Assembly (NCBI RefSeq): GCF_050947875.1
Contig: NC_134570.1
Span: forward strand, 228,703,265 to 228,767,264
From: Dermacentor variabilis
Lineage: Eukaryota > Arthropoda > Arachnida > Ixodida > Ixodidae
Direction: 5' to 3'
DNA: 64,000 bases
In this document: positions 1 to 10,658 of the stretch, one piece after another
Layout of the letters: each line of letters opens with the position of its first letter
How positions within the stretch are numbered: the first letter of the stretch is position 1
Made by a program: the position numbers and the translations under genes
The notes under the pieces: model-generated
Seen by the model: only the letters and a program-made list of their open reading frames with translations
What the model was told of the DNA's origin: nothing
Databases searched by the model: none

Positions 1-374
1 ATTCCAGAAACTTCCAATACATGCAGGCGCGTCCTGCGCTGTGCGACAACATGTGTTAGGCGGTGAAACGTGTCGCCCGATAAAGGCAAATACACGTGTC
101 AATATCCGATTTACTGCCCTCTAATTCCTCCAATAGCACTGCTAGGCTTGCCTCACTAGATAACATTCTAGCGTTAAATGTTGCCAGGTTCAGATTCCAA
201 TGGCGGCCTGTCCGGATTGGTCTTGCTCATTGGTCATTGGTCAAGATGTTCATTGATCTCATTGGTCTTGCTTTTTTGGCGATGCCATGTTTTGGTTTCA
301 ATTGTAAGTTGAACCCCCACTTTAGATTCTCAAATAAAAAAAAATAGGTCAACTTACAATCGTGTAAACACGGT
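1..374. other. Unannotated flank left of the I-type LINE
   Basis: I see no supportable gene here. One short open frame spans about 96-347 but has no recognisable domain. An A-rich run (about 338-346) precedes the LINE target site. Probably intron or intergenic DNA. Confidence 0.4.
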
Positions 375-388
375 ATGTGCTAGAGGTT
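375..388. repeat. Target-site duplication, left copy
   Basis: ATGTGCTAGAGGTT, 14 bp, identical to 6124-6137. It abuts the LINE 3' tail on the minus strand, which appears as GATGATGATG reading rightwards. Confidence 0.93.
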
Positions 389-744
389 GATGATGATGTG
401 TGGTGTTTTATGGCGCAAGGGCCAGGTTTGGCCAAAGAGCGCCATGACGAGTGGTAGTGTTAACGATGTATTATGGAAGATGTGACTTGGCTGTAAAGTG
501 GCCTAAAAAAAGTCGCTGCAAAGTGCGTAAAATCTACGTGCTATAAAATTATGGCGATGACTAATGACGAATACTATGAACATTAAAATCCATCATAGAA
601 GAATGATGCATTGTTTAAAATATGCGAGATGTTAAATTGCTTACAGCACTACTGCCTCGCCAGAGCCCTTGAACCACAAGGGCATAGAGGCATGTGCTAT
701 TCAAAAATAATTATCACAGCGACATCCTCTGAAGAGAGCAAGTG
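389..744 (-). other. 3'UTR and tail of the I-type LINE
   Basis: About 356 bp between the ORF2 stop and the target duplication. On the minus strand it ends in a short CATCATCATC tract rather than poly(A). No gene seen. Confidence 0.7.
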
Positions 745-2064
745 CTACGAACATGTGGGGCTAATAACATGCAACACAACTTCTTTCAAAAAACCTAGGA
801 CGGCGTTGGTGTCAAAGAGTGGTTCTGGACCAAGTAACATAACAGGATGAAGGGGGATGTGCTGCTGGTATGCTAAGAGAAAATGTTTATTTCTTTCAGA
901 TTCGGCTTCCCGACACTCCAGTAGGACGTGGAGGACGGTCAGCCTCTCCCCGCATCTACCACAAGTTGGAGGCTCGTTTCCCGTGAGTAAAAAGTTATGT
1001 GTGCCAAAAGTGTGTCCTATTCTTAGATGGCAGAATAGGATATCTGTCCAGCGGGATTTTGTTACAGGAGGCCAGAAACCTAAATGTGGCTTTATTACAT
1101 GAAGTTTATTATTTATTTCTTCGTCCCACATGCATTGCCAGTGGTTTCGTAGTTTCCTTCTTAAGAAAGGCTTCAGGTCTGTGACAGGGACCGAAGCAGT
1201 AGGATTAACTGCATGAAATGAAGTTGATGTGGCCATGTGGTCGGCTAGAACGTTTCCCTCGATGCCCCTATGTCCTGGCACCCAGCATATAATCACATGT
1301 TGGTTAGATATATATGCTTTACACAGTGCGGAGTAGAGCTCATTAAATACTGGATTTTTGTGATTACAAAAAGACACCAAGGCCTTCACAACACTGAGGG
1401 AGTCTGTATATATAACTGATTTCTGGAGTTGTGATTTATTTATATGCTTTACGGCCGACAGCAGTGCGTAGGCCTCAGCCGTAAAGATACTAGTTTCCGG
1501 ATGCAGTACATCGGATTCTGAGAAGGATGGACCGACGGCTGCATAGGACACACCGTCGTGTGACTTCGATGCGTCTGTGTAGAACTCCGTGCAGGAGTAT
1601 TTGTGCTGGAGTTCCCGGAAATGCATTTGCATTTCAATCTCTGGAGCGTGTTTTGTAACTTGCATGAAAAATATATCGCATTGTATCAGCTGCCACTCCC
1701 AAGGAGGTAGCAGCTTGGCTGGATGCATTAGGCGAAGCTCGAGTAGTGGGACATGCATTTCATGACTAAGCTCCCTCACACATAGCGAGAAAGGCTGTCT
1801 TATGGAGGGACGATTATGAAAGAGTGTAGCATATGTCATCTCGTTAACGGTAGTATAACACGGATGTTGAGGATTAGAGTGGACTTTCAGAAAATATGTT
1901 TGGCTGATGTATGTTCTCTGGAGATGAAGTGACCACTCATTCGATTCTGCATATAAGCTTCGTATGGGACTCGTTCTGAAAGCGCCAGTGGCCAGTCGGA
2001 TTCCTAGGTGGTTGACTGGTTCTAGCATATTTAGCGCGCTCAGGGCAGCAGAGTGATAAATCAC
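745..2064 (-). pseudogene. LINE ORF2 C-terminal part: RNase H and Cys/His domain
   Basis: In-frame continuation of ORF2 after a TGA at 2077-2079. The context suggests this was an arginine CGA codon (CpG decay, inferred). RNase H degrades the RNA strand of the RNA:DNA hybrid. Visible acidic motifs in order are FYTDAS, FTAEAYALL, YTDSLS and GNVLADHMA, with the family signature WVPGHRGI before the last. A terminal CGRC...H...C cluster matches the putative zinc motif at the end of I-type ORF2 proteins. The frame is open to its natural stop at 745. Confidence 0.88.
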
Positions 2065-2079
2065 GGCACCATAGTCTAG

Positions 2080-2901
2080 TCATGAACGAATGAGGCTTTT
2101 ATAGAGTTTCAATAAACACTTCCTGTCACTACCCCATGTAGTCTGGCATAGAAGTTTCAGTATGTTCATCGTTTTTAGACATTTTTCTTTAAGATGTTTA
2201 ATGTGGGGGACGAAAGTGAGCTTGTAGTCAAGTATAACACCTAGAAATTTGTGCTCTTTGTTTACAGGTATTTGTTGTCCAGCCAGTTCTAAGCAAGGAT
2301 CTGGGATCATTCCTCTCTTTCTTGTAAAAAGAACGCAAGAGCTTTTGTTAAGATTGATCTTAAATCCATTCTTGTCTGCCCACATTGAGACTTTGTTCAG
2401 GCCATGCTGTACCTGTCTCGCGCACACTGCGAGGTTACAGGATTTTAAAGCTATCTGAATGTCGTCCACGTAGACAGAGTAAAAGATGGCCGGTGATAAT
2501 GAAGGGCGAAGCGAGTTCATCTTTACGATGAAGAGCGTGCAGCTGAGCACGCCTCCTTGGGGAACACCCGTTTCTTGCGTAAATGGACGTGAAAGTTCAT
2601 TGCCAACTTTTACCCGGACGGTACGATCGGACAGATAGCTTTCTATTAGGTTTAGCATATTCCCATGGATGCCCATTTCTGACAAGTCTCTTAAGATTCC
2701 GTAACACCACATTGTATCGTACGCCTTCTCCATATCGAGGAATATGGATAACAAAAACTGTTTGTGTACAAATGCGTTCCGGATATTTGCTTCTACACGT
2801 ACAAGATGGTCAGTTGTGGAGTGCCCTTCTCGGAAGCCGCACTGATGAGCATCAAGCATTTTGCTCTGTTCAAGGAAATGAATGAGTCGCCGATTTATCA
2901 T
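2080..2901 (-). pseudogene. LINE ORF2 middle part: reverse transcriptase palm
   Basis: A 273-codon open stretch holding the RT core: FLDMEKAYD (first catalytic Asp), GVPQGGVLS, and the active-site box YVDD at residues 144-147 of this stretch. It polymerises first-strand cDNA on LINE RNA. It is shifted by one frame from the upstream stretch because an A-run near 2905 has lost one base, so VFKK runs into stops while the next frame resumes at MINRRL. It ends at the TGA at 2077-2079. Confidence 0.9.
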
Positions 2902-4601
2902 TTTTTGAACACCTTACAAATGCAACTTTTGAGGGCTATCGGCCGGTAACTTGCCACCGAGGAAGGGTCTTCGCCTTGTTTCAAAACAGGGACTACAATG
3001 GCTTCCTTCCACGCGGTTGGAAGGTACCCTGCATCCCAGATGGTGTTGAAAAGTGTGAGTAGTGCAACTTGCGTATCATTGTGTAAGTTTTTAAGCATTT
3101 CATACATGACTCGATCAGATCCCAGTGCGGAGCTCCCGCATGCGCTCAAGGCAGCTCTCAGTTCGGCAATACTAAAAGGACGGTTGCAAGGCTCATTCTG
3201 TCGACATTTTCTGATGAGTGGCTTGCATTCTTCTATTTGTTTATATTTCAGGAAGGATTGTGAATAATTTGTTGAACTTGACACATTCTCAAAATACTCC
3301 CCAAGTGAGTCTGCCTGGTCTTGCAGTGTATCGCCCTGTGTGTTTACCAGAGGAAGTGAATATGTTTGACACCCTCTAATCCTATTAACCCTGTTCCAGG
3401 CTTTGGCCTCATCTGTATAGGAGTTGATACTGGATAAAAACTTCTGCCATCTCTCTCTTCTGGCCTCTCGGCGGGTTCGCCTGCCTTGGGATTCTACTTT
3501 TTTAAAATTGATAAGATTCTCCGCAGTGGGGGAGGCGCGTAGCAACCCCCACGCTTTGTTTTGTTTCTTACGAGCGATCCTACAATCATCGTTCCACCAC
3601 GAGACACGCCGTTTGCATGCCAATCCATTTACTTGTGATATACACTTAGTTGCGGCATCTATTACGAAGGCTGTAAAATATTCCACAGCCGCATCAATTC
3701 CTAACGAGGACATGTCATCCCATGAAATACTTCTGAGAGTTCGGAATTTCTCGCAATCAGCTGTATCAATCTTCCACTTTGGAGCCTGTGGTAGATATTC
3801 GTTTTCTTTAGGTGTTCTTATCAGTATGGGGAAGTGGTCGCTCCCGTAAGGATTGCTCGCAACTTCCCATTCGAGTTCGGCTAGTTTAGACGGGGAAACT
3901 ATACTGAGATCTATTGAAGAAAAGGTTTTGTTGGCAACGCAGTAATATGTGGGTTCTTTCTTATTCAGAATGCACGCACCAGAAGAGAAAAGGAATTGTT
4001 CAACAAGTCGTCCTCGCGCATCTATACGAGGGTCGCCCCACAGGTAGTTGTGTGCATTGAAATCGCCAAGAACAATATAAGGTTCTGGCAATGCATCTAT
4101 GAAGGACTGAAATTCATGTTTAGCTAATTTGTAATCTGGGGGTATATAGAGCGAGCACACGGTGATAAGTTTGTTTAGGAGAACAGCACGAATCGCCACT
4201 GCTTCAAGGGGCGTTTGTAGCTGTAAACACTGACAGGAAATACTTTTATGGATAAAAATGGCAACACCGCCTGATGATACGACAGCATCATCGCGATCTT
4301 TGCGGAACTTGACATATGGTCGGACAAAGTTTGTGTGTTGTGGTTTTAAGTGTGTTTCCTGTAGACACAGCACTTTTGGATTGTGTTTTTGGATAAGCCC
4401 CTTGAGGATAGGTGTAGTGTCCATTCCCTCTTGTGAGGCGCCGGACACGTGCTCTTGTGAGCGAGAAGTTACCAGGCAGAGTCCTGCCTTTGAGGGCAAG
4501 ACCCCTGCGCCCACTAGCCCGGAGGTCGATGGGGCTCCCTGGGGGATTTGGCTGCGCCGGCAGTTGCCAGCGCTGGAAGGGACCTGGGAGGTTGAGGCAG
4601 C
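2898..4601 (-). pseudogene. LINE ORF2 N-terminal part: endonuclease and RT fingers
   Basis: Encodes an exonuclease-endonuclease-phosphatase (EEP) domain that nicks target DNA. Visible motifs are LCLQETHL, VLGDFNAH and GSDHFPI, followed by RT motifs EAIVVPVLKQG and SYRPIAL. The usual N-terminal Asn-containing motif of the EEP fold is not visible. The residues before QETH read like an ORF1 tail (Ser/Pro-rich, SQEGMDTTP). The stretch is in the same frame as ORF1 with only the amber codon at 4602-4604 between them, so I infer an internal deletion that removed the ORF1 end and ORF2 start. No real ATG marks an ORF2 start. Confidence 0.85.
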
Positions 4602-5600
4602 CTAAGCTGCGCCCACCTTCGGGGTGGATGGTCCCGTCTCCTCGGTTGACGGAGCAGCGCTATCTGCAACCGCCGCGGGGGCAGATGGCGTAACTGCCGA
4701 CTCACTGCTTGTGGGTCGGACAGCCGCCGGAGGCCGTTGTGACGCTGCCCCCTGACGCGCCACATCGGCAAAGGTTTTCTTGGGCAGGTATGATACCCGC
4801 CTGCGTGCCTCCTTGAAAGTTATGTTTTCCTTGACTTTGATTGTAACAATTTCCTTTTCTTTTCTCCAGGAAGGGCACGACTGTGAGTACGCGGCGTGCT
4901 CCCCATCACAGTTTACACAGTGGAGAGCGTTCGCACAAGCTTCAGTGGTGTGTTCGTGGGCACTGCATTTCGCACATGTTTGGCGGCCGCGGCAGCTCTG
5001 CGAACTGTGGCCGAAGCGCTGGCATTTGAAACATCGCAGTGGATTTGGCACGTACGGCCTAACACGGACCTTTATGTACACGGCCTCGAATGACTCGGGA
5101 GAGACACTTGAATTGAAGGTGAGTATGAGGTGTTTGGTTGCAATCTCTTTACCATCCCGCCTCATCTTTATTCTTCTCACATTGACAACATTTTGCTCAC
5201 TAAAGCCCTCCAAGAGCTCTGCGTCTGTCAGCTGAAGCAAATCATCGTCTGAGACAACGCCGCGGGTAGTGTTCATAGTGCGGTGCAGAGTCACTGTCAC
5301 TTGAACGTCCCCAAATGACACGAGACTGGGTAACTTTTCAAATTGTTTCAGATTATGGAGCTCCAAGAGGAGATCTCCACTTGCCATCCTTGTTGCCTTG
5401 TAAACTTGACTAAGAGCCTCAGTTAAAGACTTTGAAACCAGAAATGGGGAGATTGTGCGTACTTGTGTGTCTGACTTTTCCAAGTGAATCACATGAAATT
5501 GTGGGAAGTTGGGTCTTTGTCGTCCAAAAAACTGAAATACATCTTCGGTGCGCCCTTTTTTCTGAGGGCGATCTGGGAGGGGAGGGAAGGAACTAGACAT
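4602..5600 (-). pseudogene. LINE ORF1, nucleic-acid-binding protein with three zinc knuckles
   Basis: 332 codons from the ATG at 5600. The reading frame extends upstream of that but without an ATG. ORF1 proteins of I-type LINEs bind element RNA in the RNP particle. Three knuckles follow a folded N-terminal region: CFKCQRFGHSSQSC (residues 190-203, CX2CX4HX4C), CAKCSAHEHTTEAC (209-222) and CVNCDGEH...C (228-242). A Pro/Ser/Ala-rich tail runs into a TAG at 4602-4604. The same frame stays open past the TAG, so the stop is probably a mutation rather than the original end. Confidence 0.88.
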
Positions 5601-6123
5601 AGAATTATGTAATTTTCGGCAATAATGCCAGCCACCCACCGTGGAGCCCTACAAGGGGACGGTACAGGGACTGTAAAAACAGGTCCTGCAAACGCCAGCT
5701 GTACATTATCACTATAACCAAATATAATATAACCTAGGTTGGTTATTCACACAAGGTTAACCCTTGCTGCCTGGAAAAATTGGAAGTAAATGGAAGCTAG
5801 GAGAAGATAGGAAAGACGAAAAGTGAGAGAAAGACGAAGGCTAGAGGGAGAGACAGACAGGAAAAGGCAACTGCCGATTTCCCCCGGGTGGGTCAGTCCG
5901 GGGGTGCCGTCTATGTGAAGCAGAGGCCAAAGGGGTGTGTTGCCTCCACCGGGGGGCCTTAAAGGTCCAAACACCCAGCATCAGCTCAACCCCCAGGATC
6001 CCCCTTTCCCCAGACACGGCTAAGCCGTGCACGGCTACACACGGGAGGGTCCAACCCTCGTGTGCTCGGGTACGTGTTGTCGCAACACACCAAACGCCTG
6101 CTGACACAGACGCCCCTGCGGGG
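5601..6123 (-). other. 5'UTR of the I-type LINE
   Basis: 523 bp between the target duplication and ORF1, GC-rich at its 5' end (minus strand begins CCCCGCAGGGGCG), consistent with an internal-promoter 5'UTR. No gene seen. Confidence 0.65.
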
Positions 6124-6137
6124 ATGTGCTAGAGGTT
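6124..6137. repeat. Target-site duplication, right copy
   Basis: ATGTGCTAGAGGTT, identical to 375-388, directly upstream of the LINE 5' end (minus strand). Confidence 0.93.
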
Positions 6138-7022
6138 CTCTGTTTGAACACTGCCGTCAGACAATGTTATAGATGTTTACTTAATTACTCATGTGCAGTT
6201 GTTTAACATGATCAGTTTACAAAGTCCCAAAGTCATTAAACGCAAGAAGTTCGAACTTTAGGTAAATCCATGTCACATCCATCATTCCCATGCTGGCAGC
6301 TCCCATGGACACTAGTGGAACATTTCTCTCTAGTAATTATTGTATGAAACTCTATGGCACACAGACCAACAAGAATATGTATCACTCGATCACTGCGAAC
6401 ACACCCTGTCGGAACACTTGCGTGATGAACAGCACAGGCAGAAGGGAGCGAATGCTTTGGGGCTGCCTCTCGTTTCAACATGTGTTTGACATTTGAGATT
6501 TTGCAACCTGAAACACCAGACACACAAAAAGACAGTGCACACAAAGCCACAAGACATCTCAGCTTTCCCAGCCTTTGCCCCACTGACCAACGAGGTAGGG
6601 CACAACATGGCCTGCGTATGTGTTCAGCCATGCAGACAGCCACGGCTGGGCCAGGGCAGGAGACACACACTCATCTACCCTAGTGTGCGCTTATTCACAT
6701 TACCTCCAACATTATTTAAGCATCAAATGAAAAATTTTGAATTGGATCTCCAATCACATTGCAATTCTTGTTACTTAAGCAATCAAATCGGTCTAGTTGG
6801 TACAAGTCCATAATGGTAGGCAGTGCAAAAACTTTCAGGAACACTAAACAAAGAACAAAAGACCAAGCACTTGCAGTGTTTCGTTCCTTTTTTAGTGTCC
6901 CTGGAAGTCTTCGTGCTGCCTACCATCGTTCAAATCTTGTACACCATAATTCTTCTACTTCAAAACAACGCTTTACTTATTTCACATTTTGTGATTTTGA
7001 ATTGGAGCTGACAATATGTCTA
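6138..7022. other. Unannotated stretch with an imperfect hairpin
   Basis: Short open frames only, none with a recognisable domain. An imperfect inverted repeat lies at 6814-6856 / 6883-6925 (see separate entry). Probably intron or intergenic DNA. Confidence 0.4.
6814..6925. repeat. Imperfect inverted repeat, 43-bp arms and 26-bp loop
   Basis: TGGTAGGCAGTGC... at 6814-6856 pairs with ...GTGCTGCCTACCA at 6883-6925 at roughly 80% identity by eye. It could be a small foldback element; its size is also compatible with an RNA hairpin. No expression evidence. Confidence 0.5.
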
Positions 7023-7353
7023 CAGTGAAATCTCGATATAACGAACTTTAGGGAACTACGGCAAATTGTTCATTATTCTGAAATATCATTATAGAGAAAG
7101 CCCCAAAATTAACCATTTTACCCATCAGCCCAACAGTTTATCAGTTGTCACTGTATGAGCTATCCATAAAAAACATCGCAGGTAGCTCTGGCTTGCGCTG
7201 TTGCTATTTTTCATAGCTTTCACCACCATGCACCGCACAACCGCAGCACTAAACAGTAATACCTCATTAACTCGAACTTGCATATCTCGAAAAATCAGCT
7301 AATTCGATATTTTCCGCGGCACCGAACCATTTTCCATACATGCCATTTATTTA

Positions 7354-7477
7354 TTGCAATGCATCATGTAACCGCACAAAAACAAGGGACAAAGAAGGAA
7401 CACACAAGACAGGCATGGATGTCTTGTGTGTTCCTTCTTTGTCCCTTGTTTTTGTGCGGTTACATGATGCATTCCAA
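7354..7477. repeat. Near-perfect 58-bp palindrome with 8-bp loop
   Basis: Arms 7354-7411 and 7420-7477 are reverse complements except for one mismatch (7357 versus 7474), around the loop GGCATGGA. Each arm contains AACCGCACAAAAACAAGGGA. Such symmetry inside a decayed element implies recent formation or gene conversion of the arms. Confidence 0.9.
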
Positions 7478-8247
7478 TAACGACCACCAACTAGCCCGCT
7501 TATCCCTGTTAAATATTTATTGCCCTTAATTTTGAAGCATTCTTGGGCCAAATTGAGGATATCTCGAAATCTTGACTGAGAGTCGAACAAGAACTCTGCC
7601 GCCAAACCATTAAACAAGCTTTGCACAAGGCTGCCGCACCTACCACAATGTGGACACTTTCCGCAAACGTGAAGTCGGAACCTAGCGGCACGACAACTTT
7701 GTCAAGCAACCATGTGGCAATTCATGTGATGGGGCAGATGTGTGCCCACAGAGGAAGGAAGGGAGCGTACTGTAACGTGACTGAAGCCAAACCTAGTGAC
7801 CCAACATGTGCGCAGTTGGGTTTAATGTTCCCGCTTTGCAGCCAGAGCCCTGGCAGGGCAGCCAGACAAATGCGCACTGAATGAAAACTGCTGGCACAGC
7901 TACTGGAAACCAAACATTCTAGCAAATCTCGATTCTTACTCCGTAATCTCGATGTAAGAAGTGACATGTTGGGCCACCACTGTGGCTTCACGGAGCATTT
8001 GCTTGCCGAGAATCGCTGGGTGATGCAACGCCCTCTCCTATATTTTTCCTTCCTCCACACATGCACAAATGCAGGTCCTACAAAATAGCACCCTTGATGC
8101 AGTTCATTTTGTTCGCTTTACGCAACACATGTGATTTACTATCGGAGGTGATTTCCATTTTAATTTTATTCAATGTAACGCATGCAACACGCAATTTTTT
8201 TGTTCTACGCAACGTAGAATAAAAATGCATGTGCTGAGTGCATTCTG

Positions 8248-8300
8248 GTACATCTTGCTTGCATAGCATGTATTCGTGAATGCTCACATCGTTTTCTGCA
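8248..8300. repeat. Inverted-repeat arm left of Gypsy A
   Basis: Contains GCTTGCATAGCATGTATTCG, the near reverse complement of 12735-12786. With Gypsy A removed, the arms would be under 60 bp apart, so Gypsy A landed in the middle of a palindromic segment of the host DNA element. Confidence 0.7.
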
Positions 8301-8327
8301 GAAGGGCTCCCAGTAAATCCATAAGTC

Positions 8328-8332
8328 CGCAT
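8328..8332. repeat. Target duplication of Gypsy A, left
   Basis: CGCAT directly before the LTR start TGTAGTGTACGG; matches 12715-12719. Confidence 0.8.
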
Positions 8333-8456
8333 TGTAGTGTACGGCAGTATCACTGGATGGCAGCGCAGCATCCATGACTATATAAGGGTGGAATAAGTCC
8401 TGTTGGGCACTTGCCCACCCAGAGAGTTGGCTGCTGTGTCATTCGCTCACTTGACA
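8333..8456 (+). repeat. 5' LTR of Gypsy A (124 bp)
   Basis: Starts TGTAGTGTACGG and ends CACTTGACA. It aligns along its length with the right LTR (TGTACGATAG... to GCTTGACA). Confidence 0.85.
8378..8387 (+). promoter_or_regulatory. TATA box in the 5' LTR of Gypsy A
   Basis: CTATATAAGG, 45 bp into the LTR, the expected place for the Pol II start of an LTR element. In the right LTR the site has decayed (CTGTACAAGG). Confidence 0.55.
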
Positions 8457-8570
8457 CGACGTCAAAAGTGGGCGGGATCCGTCCCCGCTGATCCTGTGCT
8501 TGCAGCTTTGACACACAGCCTGGCCCCACCATTGCTGCTCTTCCTCGAAGAAGTCACCTTCCCTCCGTTA

Positions 8571-9230
8571 TGGCCACCATTCAAGGCTGCGCTTGGACGT
8601 CCGCTGCATCGTCGGCCGCTCCATTCCTACAAGGTATGGGGTCCACCGCCAGCATTTGACTTTGAGAACCCTAGCTCCTGGCCCTCATGGTTGCTCCAGT
8701 ATGAGGACTACTCGTTCGCCACAGGACTCTATGCTGCTCCGACAGAGGTCCAAGTGCGCTCCATGCTCTACTGCATGGGCCCTCAAAGCCAGGGTTGTCC
8801 TCGCGTCCACTACGCCGCGAGAGGCGGACCTGAAGGACATCGCCTCCATGAAGAAGGTGTTCACTGACCACTTTGTCCACCCGCCGAATGAGATGTATGA
8901 GTCGGTGTTCTTTCACCGCCATACATAGCAACCGGGTGAGTTGGCCGACGTGTTTTTCACTGCGCTCTGGACGATAATCATGGTCAAGCGCTGCAACTAC
9001 TCCTCGTGCCACGTCAAAGAGCAGCTTGTCCGAGACCATTTTCTCGTAGGCTTGCGTGACCACAAGCTCTCAGACCAGCTTTGTCGGAACCCGAGAATGA
9101 TGTTGCACGAAGTGCTCATGTACGTTCACCAACATGAAGACGTTGATAACAAGTGCAAAGCTTCAGACTTGGCTGATTCATTGTCGCTCGCTGTCAATGC
9201 CGCTTGCCTTCGCAAGGGAAACCAGTGCCA
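8571..9230 (+). pseudogene. Gag of Gypsy A, frameshifted
   Basis: Structural protein of the retrotransposon particle. A plausible ATG at 8571 (MATIQGCAW) is followed by a frameshift. The gag body is readable in pieces: DFENPSSWPSWLLQYEDYSF, then STTPREADLKDIASMKKVF, then ELADVFFTALW and LVRDHFLVGLRDHKLSDQL. At least two frameshifts and a stop (TAG after FFHRHT) interrupt it. LVRDHFLVGL is typical of Gypsy gag capsids. Confidence 0.75.
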
Positions 9231-9611
9231 GCTGATAATACGACCCAGCAGCCGCGCCCATTCTGCGGGCGTACACCACACCCTCGCACCAACTGTCCTG
9301 CTCGCAGAGCGTCCTGCAACTTTTGCCGCAAGATTGGCCGCTTCGAGAACGTGTGCCTCAGGAAAAAGTGCATCAACGGCAAGCACAACCAGAAGCCTTC
9401 TGCCAGCTGCATCGAGCTACATGCAGTTGAGGGAGAGTGCCCGAACGCGAGGTACTTGTCAATACGCGGCCCACTTCCCTTCAAGGTGGACTCCGGCGCC
9501 GAAGTTACTGTCATACCCAGTCCGTTTCCCGGCATCCCCTCGAAGCTTCAAGACCCCAAGAACAAGTTGAGAGGCCCCGGCACCCCGGCAACAACATCCT
9601 GCTGGTCATAG
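9204..9611 (+). pseudogene. Gag zinc knuckles and aspartic protease of Gypsy A
   Basis: An open stretch joining the nucleocapsid region (CNFCRKIGRFENVC, a knuckle whose His position is Phe) to the protease active site VDSGAEVTVIP. The protease cleaves the Gag-Pol precursor. The degenerate knuckle and a following frameshift indicate decay. Confidence 0.75.
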
Positions 9612-9645
9612 GCACTTACGTCGCTACCATCTCTATGTCGCTATC

Positions 9646-10434
9646 ATGTTGTGGTACAGCAAGTCCCCCAAGCAGCTGCTCTACGTCCTGGCAACCAAGA
9701 CAGTCCCACTGCTGGGCTTCCCAGCAATCCAAGCCTTCGGCGTCTACATGTTTGTCAACCAAATCTTGGGTACTCCACAGCCTACTGGCAACATGTGTCT
9801 CGATACCAGCTTCATTCAAGGACTAGGGACACTCCCCGAAGCCCACACTATCAAGCTGCAAACCAACGCTACGCCTTTCTCCTTGAGCGTACCCCAGCGC
9901 ATTCCACTCCCTCTCCGCGATGTCATCAAGACTGAGGTAGACAAGCTAGAAGCAGAGGGCATGATTCGTCAGGTGGACACGCCAAGTGACTGGTGTGCTG
10001 GACTGGTTGTCGTCCTCAATGTCTCGGACCTCTACATGGCTCACTACAACACCGCATACAGGACCACGGTCCCGGCCGACGGCTCCTATGGCCTTGGGGT
10101 AGTACTTCTTCAGGAGCAGCCGTCAGATGAGCATTGGGCCGTTGGTTTCGCATTGCGGTCCCTCACAGCCACGGAATGCTGGTACAGCCAAATGGAGAAA
10201 GAAGCTTTGGTGGCCAGCTGGGTGGTCCGTGGGCTTCAGTTCTTTCTCGAGACAGACCATCAACCTCTGGTGGCGCTCTTGGTGTCTATGGAGATTGACC
10301 TGCTGCCACCAAGGATCCAGCGGTTTCACTTGAAGCTTATCCGTTTCCAGTACCAAGTACTTTATGTACCGGGGAAGTTGTTGGCAACTGCTGATATACT
10401 ATCACACGCACCGCTAGATTCCCTTGCCGGGTGA
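9646..10434 (+). pseudogene. RT/RNase H frame of Gypsy A lacking the RT palm
   Basis: 262 codons open from a true ATG. It begins with the spacer and RT fingers (EVDKLEAEGMIRQV, TPSDWCAGLVVVLN), then jumps directly to RNase H (ADGSYGLGVVLLQEQ, WYSQMEKEALVASWVV, ETDHQPLVALL) and the VLYVPGKLLATADILSHAP segment. The whole RT palm and thumb (Asp motifs, YxDD) is absent, yet no frameshift or stop marks the junction near residue 125. RNase H is itself readable but the product cannot reverse transcribe. Confidence 0.82.
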
Positions 10435-10658
10435 ATCAAATCAAGTTTTTTGCACAAGAGGTTGTCCGCTCCTTCCCAGACATCGTCTCGTCACAGCTCG
10501 AGCACCTGCGACGACAGCAAGTACAGTCCAATGCTTCAGTACTGCGCCATTGGCTGGCTCTGGCAGTGCCACTTGCCTCTACATGTGAAAAGGTACTGGC
10601 AGTACCAAGGGGACCTCAACGTCTGTGAGGGACTGCTTCTGAAGGGTCCCACATCGTT

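Larger units (their letters stand above)
389..6123 (-). mobile_element. Full-length I-type non-LTR retrotransposon (LINE), degraded
   Basis: A 5,735-bp minus-strand LINE with 5'UTR (6123-5601), ORF1 with three zinc knuckles, ORF2 with endonuclease, reverse transcriptase and RNase H, and a 3'UTR (744-389) ending in a short CAT-type repeat. A perfect 14-bp direct repeat flanks it (375-388 and 6124-6137), as expected for target-primed reverse transcription of a full-length copy. RNase H after the RT plus a C-terminal cysteine/histidine motif fits the I group better than Jockey; the exact clade was not tested by phylogeny. The copy is dead: an amber codon ends ORF1, ORF2 has a one-base deletion near 2900, and a TGA lies at 2077-2079. 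Confidence 0.92.

Noticed and set aside
4514..4516. Start of LINE ORF2 at 4514
   Set aside because: The codon is GTG and the frame is open upstream to the ORF1 amber codon; it is not a real eukaryotic start.
6814..6925. Pre-miRNA hairpin
   Set aside because: Size is compatible, but there is no expression evidence and the arms look like a small foldback repeat.
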